DNA of 8,553 bases from Candidatus Latescibacterota bacterium (GCA_012271065.1 JAAXHE010000325.1:1-8553), one strand, 5' to 3'; counted from the stretch's first letter, positions 1 through 5,971 are shown. The notes: generated from the letters alone by a model not told the origin. Program-made: numbers and translations.

Positions 1-2
1 TT

Positions 3-95
3 GCTGGTGCGCTTGCCTACCCGCTCGCGCTACGTTTTTTCTCGGCCGGGACCGCCGCGGAGGCATTGCGTCTGGCCGGATTGATCCGGCGTTAG
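3..95 (+). CDS. C-terminal end of an unidentified protein (5'-truncated by the window edge)
   Basis: Reading from base 3 gives 30 codons and then a TAG stop at 93-95. The peptide begins with a hydrophobic stretch (AGALAYPLALRFFSAG) and continues as an Ala/Leu/Arg amphipathic helix ending in LIRR. That pattern resembles the cytoplasmic end of a membrane protein, for example a flippase or transporter, but 30 residues are too few to name a family. The other two forward frames give less protein-like peptides. The stop codon coincides with the left flank of the MITE-like element that starts at base 96, so the element inserted right at the end of this gene. Confidence 0.4.
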   Translation, partial: AGALAYPLALRFFSAGTAAEALRLAGLIRR

Positions 96-241
96 CAGTC
101 CGTTGAAAAAGTCGCTCTGCAGGCGAGGTCGAAGACAAGGCGCGCAACAGAGTCCCATCCTGCGATTCGGCGAGGGAGCGCAACGCAGGTTTTCGACCGC
201 AAGGGCCGACCGTAGCCCGGATGGACTTTCCCAACGGGCTG
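96..241 (+). mobile_element. MITE-like element, copy 1 (146 bp, non-coding)
   Basis: The left end CAGTCCGTTGAAAAAG (96-111) matches the reverse complement of the right end (226-241), CAGCCCGTTGGGAAAG, at 13 of 16 positions, giving imperfect terminal inverted repeats. The same 146-bp sequence recurs in reverse orientation at 4629-4774; I count about 125 of 146 identical positions by eye, without gaps. The flanks TTAG (92-95) and GTAG (242-245) look like a 4-bp target duplication with one mismatch. There is no room for a transposase, so any movement would depend on an enzyme encoded elsewhere. The core at about 165-202 is the best conserved part. An open frame crosses the element into folB, but its peptide is Arg-rich and not protein-like. 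Confidence 0.75.
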
Positions 242-303
242 GTAGGGTTTCGCGGGGCAATTCGAGGCGTAGTGGGCTGCTAAGGAAGCGATTGAGACCC
301 GCA

Positions 304-660
304 ATGGGAAACGACGTGTTTCGTCTTAGAAATATGAGGTTTTATGCCTATCACGGACTGTTTCCCGAAGAGGCGAAATTGGGGCAGTGGTTTGAAGTGG
401 ACGTGGAGATCTTCTCCGACTTCAGGGGTTATGCCCGCAAAGCCGCCGAGGGCGCTTTCGACTATGCAAAGGTCTATGAAGCCACGAAGAAGGTCGTTAC
501 CTCGGAACGTTTCGGACTCGTGGAGGCACTGGCCGACCGGATAGCGGAGGTCCTGCAGTCGAGCTTTCATCTGAAGCGTCTGCTGGTCAGGGTGCGTAAA
601 CCCAATCCGCCCATGCAGGCTTTATTCGATGGCGTGGAAGTGGAAGTGGAGCGGGGATGA
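304..660 (+). CDS. folB: Dihydroneopterin aldolase
   Basis: FolB cleaves 7,8-dihydroneopterin to 6-hydroxymethyl-7,8-dihydropterin and glycolaldehyde in tetrahydrofolate synthesis. From ATG 304 the protein has 118 residues, the usual family length, and opens with the typical RLRNMRFYAYHG. The residues known to act in the Staphylococcus aureus enzyme (Glu22, Tyr54, Glu74, Lys100) are matched by Glu22, Tyr54, Glu74 and Lys99, the lysine lying in VRKPNPP. The in-frame extension further upstream runs through the MITE-like element and is rejected. A TTG at 292 is an alternative start with better spacing from AAGGAA (282-287), whereas ATG 304 is about 17 bp away from it. folK follows after 3 bp, so the two are almost certainly co-transcribed. 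I see no clear promoter in the 62 bp between the element and the gene. Confidence 0.93.
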   Translation: MGNDVFRLRNMRFYAYHGLFPEEAKLGQWFEVDVEIFSDFRGYARKAAEGAFDYAKVYEATKKVVTSERFGLVEALADRIAEVLQSSFHLKRLLVRVRKPNPPMQALFDGVEVEVERG

Positions 661-663
661 CAA

Positions 664-1176
664 ATGGCGCTCTCCTACATCGGTATGGGGGCTAACCTGG
701 ACGACCGGGCGGCTGTATTGCGCCGGGCCGTCGCCGCGCTCAACGAACACGACAGACTTGACGTGAAGGCCGCCTCCGCCGTCTACGAGACCGCTCCGGT
801 CGGGGTTACTGCGCAGCCGATGTTCCTGAATGCGGTGGTTGCCGCGGAAACAGACTTCGAACCGCGTGCACTGCTGGAATGTCTGCTCGCGGTCGAAAAT
901 AGATTCGGTAGGGTTCGCAGGCGAAGGTGGGGGCCGAGGCTGCTGGATCTGGATATCCTGCTCTACGAGAATGAGATTTTTCGTGGTCCAGCGCTGGAGA
1001 TTCCACATCCGAGATTACATGAGCGGGCTTTTGTACTGGCTCCTCTGTGCGAGCTGGCGCCAGGGGGTCGCCATCCGGTATTCAACAAGACCTTTTCGGA
1101 ATTGGCCAAATCGATCGTTCCGACGCAGGAAGTGCGAAAGCTGGACGGCGTTTCACTGCTGTCGGTTTGCACATAA
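664..1176 (+). CDS. folK: 2-amino-4-hydroxy-6-hydroxymethyldihydropteridine pyrophosphokinase (HPPK)
   Basis: FolK transfers pyrophosphate from ATP to 6-hydroxymethyl-7,8-dihydropterin, the step directly after FolB. The 170-residue protein has the N-terminal loop GMGANLDDR (7-15; usually GSNLGDR), then VYETAPVG (40-47), FLNAVV (54-59), and the signature RRRWGPRLLDLDILLY (86-101). Asp95 and Asp97 in that signature match the Mg-binding Asp95 and Asp97 of the E. coli enzyme. PHPRLHERAFVLAPLCELAP follows as expected. The start lies 3 bp after the folB stop, with a G-rich ribosome-binding stretch at the end of folB (653-657). The C-terminal tail of about 20 residues shows no recognised motif. Confidence 0.95.
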   Translation: MALSYIGMGANLDDRAAVLRRAVAALNEHDRLDVKAASAVYETAPVGVTAQPMFLNAVVAAETDFEPRALLECLLAVENRFGRVRRRRWGPRLLDLDILLYENEIFRGPALEIPHPRLHERAFVLAPLCELAPGGRHPVFNKTFSELAKSIVPTQEVRKLDGVSLLSVCT

Positions 1177-1187
1177 GGGCGTGTTCC

Positions 1188-1829
1188 GTGGCCGTACGAT
1201 ACCTTGCGATCGAAGGCCCCCCCTGCGTGGGCAAGACCGAGCTTGCACGCCTCCTGGGAAGGTCGATGAAGGCGCGCCTGGTCCTCGAGGAGGCGGAGGA
1301 GAACCCCTTTCTGCCCCTGTTTTACGAAAACCCGGAGCACTACGGATTCCAAACGCAGGTATTCTTTATGTTGCACCGGTACCGGCAGCAACAGGATCTT
1401 CATCAGATGGACCTGTTCGAATCCACGGTGGTCAGCAACTATCTGTTTGCAAGAAGCGGCATATACGCCCATGTCTGCCTGAATGACGCCGAACTTTCTC
1501 TTTACGAACGAATGGCCGAGACACTTCACGAGAAGGTGCCGAGTCCCGATCTGGTAATCTACCTCCACAATTCAACCGACAGTCTCCTTCAGCGTGTTCG
1601 CAAACAGACGCCTTCGTACGAACGTCTGATGACTGAGTCGTACCTCGCGAGGCTCGTCGAGGCGTATACGCATTTCTTCTTTCACTATACCGAGTCGCCA
1701 TTGCTCATCATCAATGTGTCGCAGGTCGACTTCGTGCGGAATCCGGCGGGACTTGAGGAACTGCTGCAGCAGGTGAAGGCGCCACCTGCGGGCACCCGCT
1801 ACTATCGTCCGTCCCGAGTCGAGGCCTGA
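1188..1829 (+). CDS. Deoxynucleoside kinase (dNK/dGK family)
   Basis: This protein should phosphorylate deoxynucleosides with ATP for nucleotide salvage; which base it prefers cannot be read from the sequence. From GTG 1188 it has 213 residues, a normal length. It shows a Walker A loop GPPCVGKT (10-17), an acidic segment EEAEENPFLPLFY (34-46) containing the expected catalytic-base glutamate, a substrate-pocket segment FQTQVFFMLHRYRQQQ (54-69), VVSNYLFARSGIYA (81-94), PDLVIYL, and the lid region RVRKQTPSYER. Related proteins usually have Asp where this one has Asn84 in VVSNYLF. GTG 1188 is chosen because AAGGG (1175-1179) lies 8 bp upstream and overlaps the folK stop. A longer ATG start at 1047 would lie inside folK. 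A folK-linked kinase of this type is known from several phyla. Confidence 0.85.
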   Translation: MAVRYLAIEGPPCVGKTELARLLGRSMKARLVLEEAEENPFLPLFYENPEHYGFQTQVFFMLHRYRQQQDLHQMDLFESTVVSNYLFARSGIYAHVCLNDAELSLYERMAETLHEKVPSPDLVIYLHNSTDSLLQRVRKQTPSYERLMTESYLARLVEAYTHFFFHYTESPLLIINVSQVDFVRNPAGLEELLQQVKAPPAGTRYYRPSRVEA

Positions 1830-2044
1830 TCACGGAATACGCGATGGAATACGGATATGCAGGTAGGAAGCTGTGTTGAAATTACCGGTGAGTTCCCGAG
1901 CGCGAGCGAAAAAGTGGCGGTCAAGGCGGGAAAATCCGCCCATATTTGTCTATACGGGTGGGTTTGACCAACGCCGGCCGGCGCTTTTGCAGCCGTGCGA
2001 AGACCGCTGGAAATTTTAACACAGCTTCTAAGGGAGTTCAAGAG

Positions 2045-2887
2045 GTGTCCGACGAGGAATTGCGAACCACCCCCGGCTTTTTGTCGGAGTTGAAGCGTCG
2101 GGGCGAACCCATCGCCATGCTGACCTGTTACGATTTTCCCACGGCGATCCTGCAGGACGCGTCGAACGTGGATATCATCCTGGTCGGAGATTCGGTGGGA
2201 ATAAACATACTGGGATACGAAAGTCCACAGCAGGTCACCATGTCGGATATGCTACACCACACCCGCGCCGTCAGACGGGGCGTACGGCATGCGATCCTGC
2301 TGGCGGATTTGCCCTACCGGTCCTATGAAACGGATTCCCAGGCCGTCGATAACGCCCGTCTGCTGGCGGACGCCGGGGCCGACATGGTCAAACTCGAGGG
2401 CGCCGAGGAAGTGGCTCGAAGGATAGAGGCGATTACGGTGGATGGCATGCCGGTGGTCGGCCATGTGGGCCACCTGCCGCAGACCTGGAAGGGAAACCGG
2501 CATGTCTATGGTGACAGTGCCGACGAGGCTGCCCGGGTCCTCGACGGCGCGCTCGCCCTGGAGGCCGCGGGGGCGGTAGCCGTGGTACTCGAGTGCGTTC
2601 CCGAGCAGGTGGCCCGCGTTGTTTCGCGCGCGCTGAGCATTCCCACCATCGGCATCGGATCGGGTCGACGATGCGACGGTCAGGTGCTGGTCGCGCCGGA
2701 TCTATTGGGTCTCAACGACTTTTCATTCAGGTATTCCAAACGGTACGCGGAACTGGGACGAACCATCTGCGAGGCCTTTACGAGATACGTCAACGATGTA
2801 AAGGAAAAGCGGTATCCGGCCGAGGAGCACCGTTATCGAATCCGGAATGAAGAGTTGCGGAAGTTCAAGGCCCTCGCGGAGGAATGA
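2045..2887 (+). CDS. panB: 3-methyl-2-oxobutanoate hydroxymethyltransferase (ketopantoate synthase)
   Basis: PanB adds a hydroxymethyl group from 5,10-methylene-tetrahydrofolate to 2-oxoisovalerate, the first step of pantothenate synthesis. From GTG 2045 the protein has 280 residues. The metal ligands and catalytic residue of the E. coli enzyme (Asp45, Asp84, Glu114, Glu181) correspond to Asp49 (VGDSVG), Asp88 (LADLPY), Glu118 (KLEG) and Glu183 (LECVP). IGIGSG and the C-terminal YPAEEHRY also fit. AGGGAG (2031-2036), 8 bp before GTG, decides the start; an ATG at 1946 would add a basic tail not seen in the family. The segment usually written GHLGLTPQ is here GHVGHLPQ, followed by a short variant loop (residues 139-157). 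The 215 bp upstream contain no convincing gene, and I could not settle on a promoter. Confidence 0.93.
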   Translation: MSDEELRTTPGFLSELKRRGEPIAMLTCYDFPTAILQDASNVDIILVGDSVGINILGYESPQQVTMSDMLHHTRAVRRGVRHAILLADLPYRSYETDSQAVDNARLLADAGADMVKLEGAEEVARRIEAITVDGMPVVGHVGHLPQTWKGNRHVYGDSADEAARVLDGALALEAAGAVAVVLECVPEQVARVVSRALSIPTIGIGSGRRCDGQVLVAPDLLGLNDFSFRYSKRYAELGRTICEAFTRYVNDVKEKRYPAEEHRYRIRNEELRKFKALAEE

Positions 2888-2914
2888 ACCCGTCGTCCAC
2901 TCGTAATAGACAAT

Positions 2915-2948
2915 AACGTGGGGCGGGGATCTCCCGCCCTGCGTTTTT
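2915..2948 (+). terminator. Intrinsic terminator or attenuator between panB and panC
   Basis: Bases 2915-2927 pair with 2933-2945 as a 13-bp stem: a perfect GC-rich 7-bp inner part (GGGCGGG/CCCGCCC), two G-U wobbles, then four Watson-Crick pairs. The loop is GATCT and a T-run follows (2944-2948). This is a good rho-independent terminator shape. It sits 27 bp after the panB stop and 26 bp before the panC start, leaving no room for a separate panC promoter after it. It may therefore act as a partial terminator or attenuator within the operon. Confidence 0.6.
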
Positions 2949-2974
2949 GTGTGGAGAAAGGCGGCCGCCGAACG

Positions 2975-3856
2975 ATGGAAACCGTCAGGGTCATACGGAC
3001 CGTGGGTGAGATGCACCGGGTTTCGGACCGGATGCGAAAGAACGGATTCCGGATCGGGCTGGTACCCACCATGGGGTATCTGCACGAGGGCCATGCCAGC
3101 CTGATGCGTCAGATCGCGCGGGTGACCGACCGGACGGTCGTGAGTGTCTTTGTGAACCCCGCCCAGTTCGGGCCTGATGAGGATTTCCAGACGTATCCGC
3201 GGGATTTCGAACGGGACGTGGCGATGGTACATGCCGAGGGAGGCGCCCTGGTCTATGCACCTTCGACGGCAGAGATGTACCCCGAAGGCTATGCAACGTA
3301 CCTGGAGGTGGAAGGACTGCCTGACCATCTGTGCGGCGCGTCACGTCCAGGGCATTTCCGAGGCGTGGCCACGGTCGTGACCAAACTCTTCGCGGCCGTC
3401 AAGCCGCACGTGGCCATATTCGGTCAGAAAGACGCACAGCAGGCGGGTGTTGTCCGCAGGATGGTGAGAGACCTGAATCTGGACGTGGGTATTTTAGTCG
3501 CACCCACCGTGAGAGAAGTGGACGGGCTGGCCAAGAGTTCCCGTAACCGCTACCTGACGCCCCGCAATCGCCGCGGCGCCACGGTGATCTACAGGGCACT
3601 GCAGGAAGGAAGAGATCTGGTGCTGCAGGGCGAAAAGCGCGCGTCTGTGGTTATTGACGCCATGAACCGCCGTGTGCGCCGGAGCCCGTGCGTGGAAGTC
3701 GATTACATCGCGGCGGTCGACGCCGAAGATTTCAGGCCCGTCGAAGCGTTCGGCGCCCGGGTGCTTCTGGCAGCGGCCGTCCGGTGCGGCCAGTCGCGGC
3801 TCATCGACAATATTGTCGTGGAAACCGAAGGTCGGCCGGTTCATGAACTACGATAA
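2975..3856 (+). CDS. panC: Pantoate-beta-alanine ligase (pantothenate synthetase)
   Basis: PanC joins pantoate and beta-alanine, using ATP through a pantoyl-adenylate intermediate, to make pantothenate. The 293-residue protein opens METVRVIRTVGEM, typical for the family. It carries the HIGH-like motif HEGH (37-40) inside VPTMGYLHEGHASL, then VSVFVNPAQFGPDEDFQTYPRD, GHFRGVATVV, FGQKDAQQ, and the KMSKS-like loop LAKSSRN (185-191) after PTVREVDG. ATG 2975 is preferred: GGAG/AAAGG (2953-2961) lies upstream, and the longer in-frame start at 2918 would be inside the hairpin. Substitutions from the usual forms (FGEKDYQQ, LAMSSRN) are mild, and activity is expected. No panD is visible in the window. 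Confidence 0.94.
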   Translation: METVRVIRTVGEMHRVSDRMRKNGFRIGLVPTMGYLHEGHASLMRQIARVTDRTVVSVFVNPAQFGPDEDFQTYPRDFERDVAMVHAEGGALVYAPSTAEMYPEGYATYLEVEGLPDHLCGASRPGHFRGVATVVTKLFAAVKPHVAIFGQKDAQQAGVVRRMVRDLNLDVGILVAPTVREVDGLAKSSRNRYLTPRNRRGATVIYRALQEGRDLVLQGEKRASVVIDAMNRRVRRSPCVEVDYIAAVDAEDFRPVEAFGARVLLAAAVRCGQSRLIDNIVVETEGRPVHELR

Positions 3857-3896
3857 GTGTAAGTTTTTGTTATAAGTAAGTGGGGATTGAAATCGC

Positions 3897-3925
3897 TTGA
3901 CGATGTGCCTTTACTTCGTTATATT
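3897..3925 (+). promoter_or_regulatory. Sigma70-type promoter for the superoxide dismutase gene
   Basis: TTGACG (3897-3902) and TATATT (3920-3925) are separated by exactly 17 bp, and each differs from consensus at one position. Transcription would start near 3932, giving a leader of about 65 nt before the ATG at 3998. The stretch is more AT-rich than the neighbouring genes. It separates the pantothenate genes from the redox genes. No regulator binding site is evident. Confidence 0.7.
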
Positions 3926-3997
3926 TTTTCATCTGAATGTCTGACTCAAGTGTCTGGTTCTGTCGCCCATCCTCAATCTACACAAGGAGTGTACTCA

Positions 3998-4612
3998 ATG
4001 GCTTATTCACTTCCCGATCTGCCGTACAGTTATGATGCTCTGGCGCCTCATATCGATGCACGGACAATGGAGATTCACCACAGCAGGCACCATAACACGT
4101 ACGTGACCAACCTGAACAACGCACTGGACGGTCACGCCGATCTGGCCGCCCAGAGCGTCGAAGATCTGATCAGTAACCTCGAAAGCGTTCCGGAAGCTGT
4201 TCGTACGGCGGTCCGGAACAACGGCGGGGGCCATGCCAATCACAGTCTGTTCTGGACCGTGATGTCGCCGGGCGGGGGCGGCGAGCCCTCCGGAGACCTG
4301 GCCGACGCTATCAACGATGCGTTCGGGAGCCTCGACGCTGCACGCGACGAGTTCGTGCAGGCGGCAACGACCCGTTTCGGCAGCGGTTGGGCATGGGTTG
4401 TCGTGAAGGACGGCGGACTGGCGATCCTCAGCACCCCGAACCAGGACAGCCCACTGATGTCCGGTGACGGCACTCCGATTCTCGGACTGGATGTCTGGGA
4501 GCACGCCTATTACCTGAATTACCAGAACCGGCGCCCCGACTATATCGAGGCCTGGGGAAACGTGATTGACTGGGACGCGGTGTCGGCCCGATTCGCCGAA
4601 GCGACTTCGTAG
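3998..4612 (+). CDS. sodA: Superoxide dismutase, Fe/Mn family (Mn-type features)
   Basis: This enzyme converts superoxide to hydrogen peroxide and oxygen, most likely in the cytoplasm because no signal peptide is seen. The 204-residue protein starts [20 protein letters not shown]. Metal ligands are His27 (MEIHHSRHH), His82 ([10 protein letters not shown]), Asp165 and His169 ([22 protein letters not shown]). Gln149 in NQDSPL sits where E. coli MnSOD has its second-sphere glutamine, and NNGGGHANH is also of the Mn kind. Mn or cambialistic use is therefore more likely than strict Fe use, though sequence alone does not prove it. AAGGAG (3984-3989), 8 bp before the ATG, is a strong ribosome-binding site. 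The gene follows a near-consensus promoter, and copy 2 of the MITE-like element begins 17 bp after its stop. Confidence 0.94.
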   Translation: MAYSLPDLPYSYDALAPHIDARTMEIHHSRHHNTYVTNLNNALDGHADLAAQSVEDLISNLESVPEAVRTAVRNNGGGHANHSLFWTVMSPGGGGEPSGDLADAINDAFGSLDAARDEFVQAATTRFGSGWAWVVVKDGGLAILSTPNQDSPLMSGDGTPILGLDVWEHAYYLNYQNRRPDYIEAWGNVIDWDAVSARFAEATS

Positions 4613-4628
4613 CCCGTCCCGCCCTTAC

Positions 4629-4774
4629 CTGGCCGTTGAAAAAGCCCGTCCGTGCTTCGGGCGTCCCTTGGGGTCGAAAACCTGCGTTGCGCTCCCTCGC
4701 CGAATCGCTCGATTCGACTCGGTCGCACGCCTTGTCTTCGGCCTCGCCAGCAGAGCGACTTTATCAACGGACTG
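4629..4774 (-). mobile_element. MITE-like element, copy 2 (146 bp, inverted relative to copy 1)
   Basis: Read on the minus strand, this is the same 146-bp sequence as 96-241 with about 21 substitutions and no gaps. Its ends CTGGCCGTTGAAAAAG (4629-4644) and the complement of CAGTCCGTTGATAAAG (4759-4774) form imperfect inverted repeats. It is flanked by an exact 4-bp direct repeat, TTAC at 4625-4628 and 4775-4778, which supports insertion by transposition. It contains no transposase. It separates the superoxide dismutase gene from the peroxiredoxin gene and could carry or block transcription signals there, but I see no clear promoter or terminator inside it. Confidence 0.8.
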
Positions 4775-4860
4775 TTACCCCGCGCCGGAACAACGTATGC
4801 CGCTGTTTTTCCGGTTTGGATTTCGGGCCGGTCTTCTGGAATTACATGAAAGGAACATCC

Positions 4861-5337
4861 ATGGGAATCAAAGTAGGCGATCAGGCACCCGACTTCACCC
4901 TGAAGAGCAAACGGGGTGATCTCGAGGATGTCAGCTTAAGCAGTTTCGAAGGAGAAAAGAACGTTGTACTGCTGTTTTTTCCACTCGCTTATACCTCGGT
5001 CTGTACCGACGAAATGTGTTCGGTTAGTGGAGGACTTTCCGAATACGACACTCTGAATGCTCAGGTGCTGGGTATCAGCGTGGACAGCCCCTTCGCCCAG
5101 GAGGCCTGGGCGGACGAGAACGACATTTCCATACAGTTGCTGAGCGATTTCAATAAAGAGGTGAGCGCCGCCTACGGAGCTCAATATCAGGATCTCCTGG
5201 GTTTCAGGGGTGTTGCAAAACGCGCGGCGTTCGTTGTAGACAGGGAAGGGATCATCCGGTACGCGGAAGTGTCGGAAGACGCTACGGTGCTTCCCGATTT
5301 CGACGCTGTGAAACGTTGTCTTTCCGCAATCGGCTGA
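4861..5337 (+). CDS. Peroxiredoxin, BCP/AhpE-like (atypical 2-Cys)
   Basis: This thiol peroxidase should reduce hydrogen peroxide or organic peroxides. The 158-residue protein begins IKVGDQAPDFTLKS, the standard peroxiredoxin opening. The catalytic motif is PLAYTSVC with Pro41, Thr45 and peroxidatic Cys48, plus Arg121 (AKRAAFVVD). Cys53, five residues after Cys48, matches the resolving-cysteine position of E. coli BCP (Cys45/Cys50). A third cysteine, Cys153, is near the C-terminus. AAAGGAA (4849-4854), 6 bp before ATG 4861, supports this start; ATG 4846 would add only five residues. Its place after the superoxide dismutase gene suggests it removes the peroxide made by that enzyme. The reductant is not visible here. 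Confidence 0.9.
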   Translation: MGIKVGDQAPDFTLKSKRGDLEDVSLSSFEGEKNVVLLFFPLAYTSVCTDEMCSVSGGLSEYDTLNAQVLGISVDSPFAQEAWADENDISIQLLSDFNKEVSAAYGAQYQDLLGFRGVAKRAAFVVDREGIIRYAEVSEDATVLPDFDAVKRCLSAIG

Positions 5338-5377
5338 TCGGCGGCGTTTCAGGATTCCCGAAAAGTTCGAGGGTACA

Positions 5378-5701
5378 ATGGTTACGGTCACCGAGGCTGC
5401 TGCGGTAAAGATAAAGGACCTGCTGGAGCGCGAAGGCGCCACGCATGCGGGTCTTCGGATGAAGGTGGTCGGCGGCGGATGTTCCGGATTGCAGTACCAG
5501 CTGGGCTTCGAAGACGGCCCCGGCGAAGACGACGACACCATCGAATGCAACGGCGTCAGGGTGTTTGTGGACATGAAGAGCGCGCTTTATCTCGCGGGAT
5601 CCGAACTGGATTATGACGACGGGCTGATGGGAACGGGGTTCAGGGTATTGAATCCCAATGCCACGAATCAGTGTGGCTGTGGGGAGTCGTTTGGTGTATG
5701 A
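5378..5701 (+). CDS. A-type iron-sulfur cluster carrier (IscA/ErpA/HesB family)
   Basis: A-type carriers bind and deliver Fe-S clusters to target proteins. The 107-residue protein shows the full family pattern: VTVTEAAAVKIKDLL, then GGGCSGLQYQLGFE with Cys35, then the C-terminal CGCGESF with Cys99 and Cys101. These three cysteines are the known cluster ligands. GVRVFVDMKSALYLAGSELDYDDGLMGTGFRVLNPNA is also typical. The sequence looks closest to ErpA, but IscA and SufA are hard to tell apart by eye, so no symbol is given. It lies 40 bp after the peroxiredoxin gene with GAGGG (5369-5373) close upstream, and probably shares its transcript. A terminator-like hairpin follows 54 bp after the stop. 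Confidence 0.92.
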   Translation: MVTVTEAAAVKIKDLLEREGATHAGLRMKVVGGGCSGLQYQLGFEDGPGEDDDTIECNGVRVFVDMKSALYLAGSELDYDDGLMGTGFRVLNPNATNQCGCGESFGV

Positions 5702-5755
5702 TGAAATGGGCCGGTTCGTTCAACAGCGGCGGCCGGCTTGTTTCCGGATTAGGCG

Positions 5756-5790
5756 AGGGAGGGGTCCGGGCGGGATGCCTCCCTTTGTTG
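5756..5790 (+). terminator. Probable intrinsic terminator of the redox gene block
   Basis: AGGGAGG (5756-5762) pairs with CCTCCCT (5778-5784). After a G-G mismatch, GTCC (5764-5767) pairs with GGAT (5773-5776) around the loop GGGCG. A short T-rich run follows (TTTGTTG, 5784-5790). The T-run is interrupted, so termination may be partial. The hairpin fits the end of the iron-sulfur carrier transcript. It could instead be one arm of the larger structured region described next. Confidence 0.5.
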
Positions 5791-5904
5791 TCCGATCGAT
5801 CAGTTGAACCGGAGCGTTATGTTGTTTTTGTTGCACATTGCTGGCGTGCTCTACAACGGGAGCAGGCAGCAAGTGGCTCTATCGGAGAATTCCGGAAAAC
5901 CGGC
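5787..5904 (+). ncRNA. Candidate structured RNA upstream of rny (6S RNA is a possibility, unproven)
   Basis: This stretch folds well by eye. TCCGAT (5791-5796) pairs with 5881-5886, and GGAGC (5811-5815) with GCTCT (5876-5880). CAC plus TTGCTG (5834-5836, 5838-5843) pairs with 5867-5875, leaving one bulged A. TGCTC (5847-5851) pairs with 5860-5864 around an 8-base loop. The 5' strand keeps large unpaired bulges, including a T-rich one at 5816-5833, while the matching 3' strand is nearly continuous. TTTCCGGA (5741-5748) also pairs with 5891-5898, and GCCGG (5732-5736) with 5900-5904. A long rod with an asymmetric open bubble recalls 6S RNA, and I recall 6S genes lying upstream of rny in some phyla. 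I cannot confirm the family. No convincing protein frame covers the region. Confidence 0.3.
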
Positions 5905-5957
5905 GTCGCGTTGCCGCAGGGGGCGAGAGCGACAATTCACTGTGGAGCCAGACGTGC

Positions 5958-5971
5958 GTCAATCGATTGAC
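5958..5971. promoter_or_regulatory. Perfect 14-bp palindrome upstream of rny (candidate operator)
   Basis: GTCAATCGATTGAC is identical to its own reverse complement. It ends 35 bp before the rny start codon. Perfect symmetry of this length suits a site for a dimeric regulator. No clear -10 element with correct spacing was found next to it, so its role is an inference. Confidence 0.35.

Noticed and set aside
103..303. In-frame N-terminal extension of folB through the MITE-like element
   Set aside because: The peptide is Arg-rich and non-conserved, the DNA is the mobile element, and FolB from ATG 304 already has full length.
1925..1983. Short hairpins before panB (GGCGG/CCGCC at 1925-1940 and the palindrome around 1972-1983)
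   Set aside because: The first is only 5 bp, and the second is a near-continuous palindrome with a 4-base loop and no proper T-run. Neither is convincing as a terminator after the kinase gene or as a riboswitch.
1946..2044. Upstream ATG start for panB
   Set aside because: It adds 33 residues with a basic composition not found in PanB. A good ribosome-binding site (2031-2036) precedes GTG 2045.
5787..5904. SRP (4.5S) RNA as identity of the structured region
   Set aside because: The conserved SRP core around GGTCAGG and GGAAGNAGCAGCC is absent.
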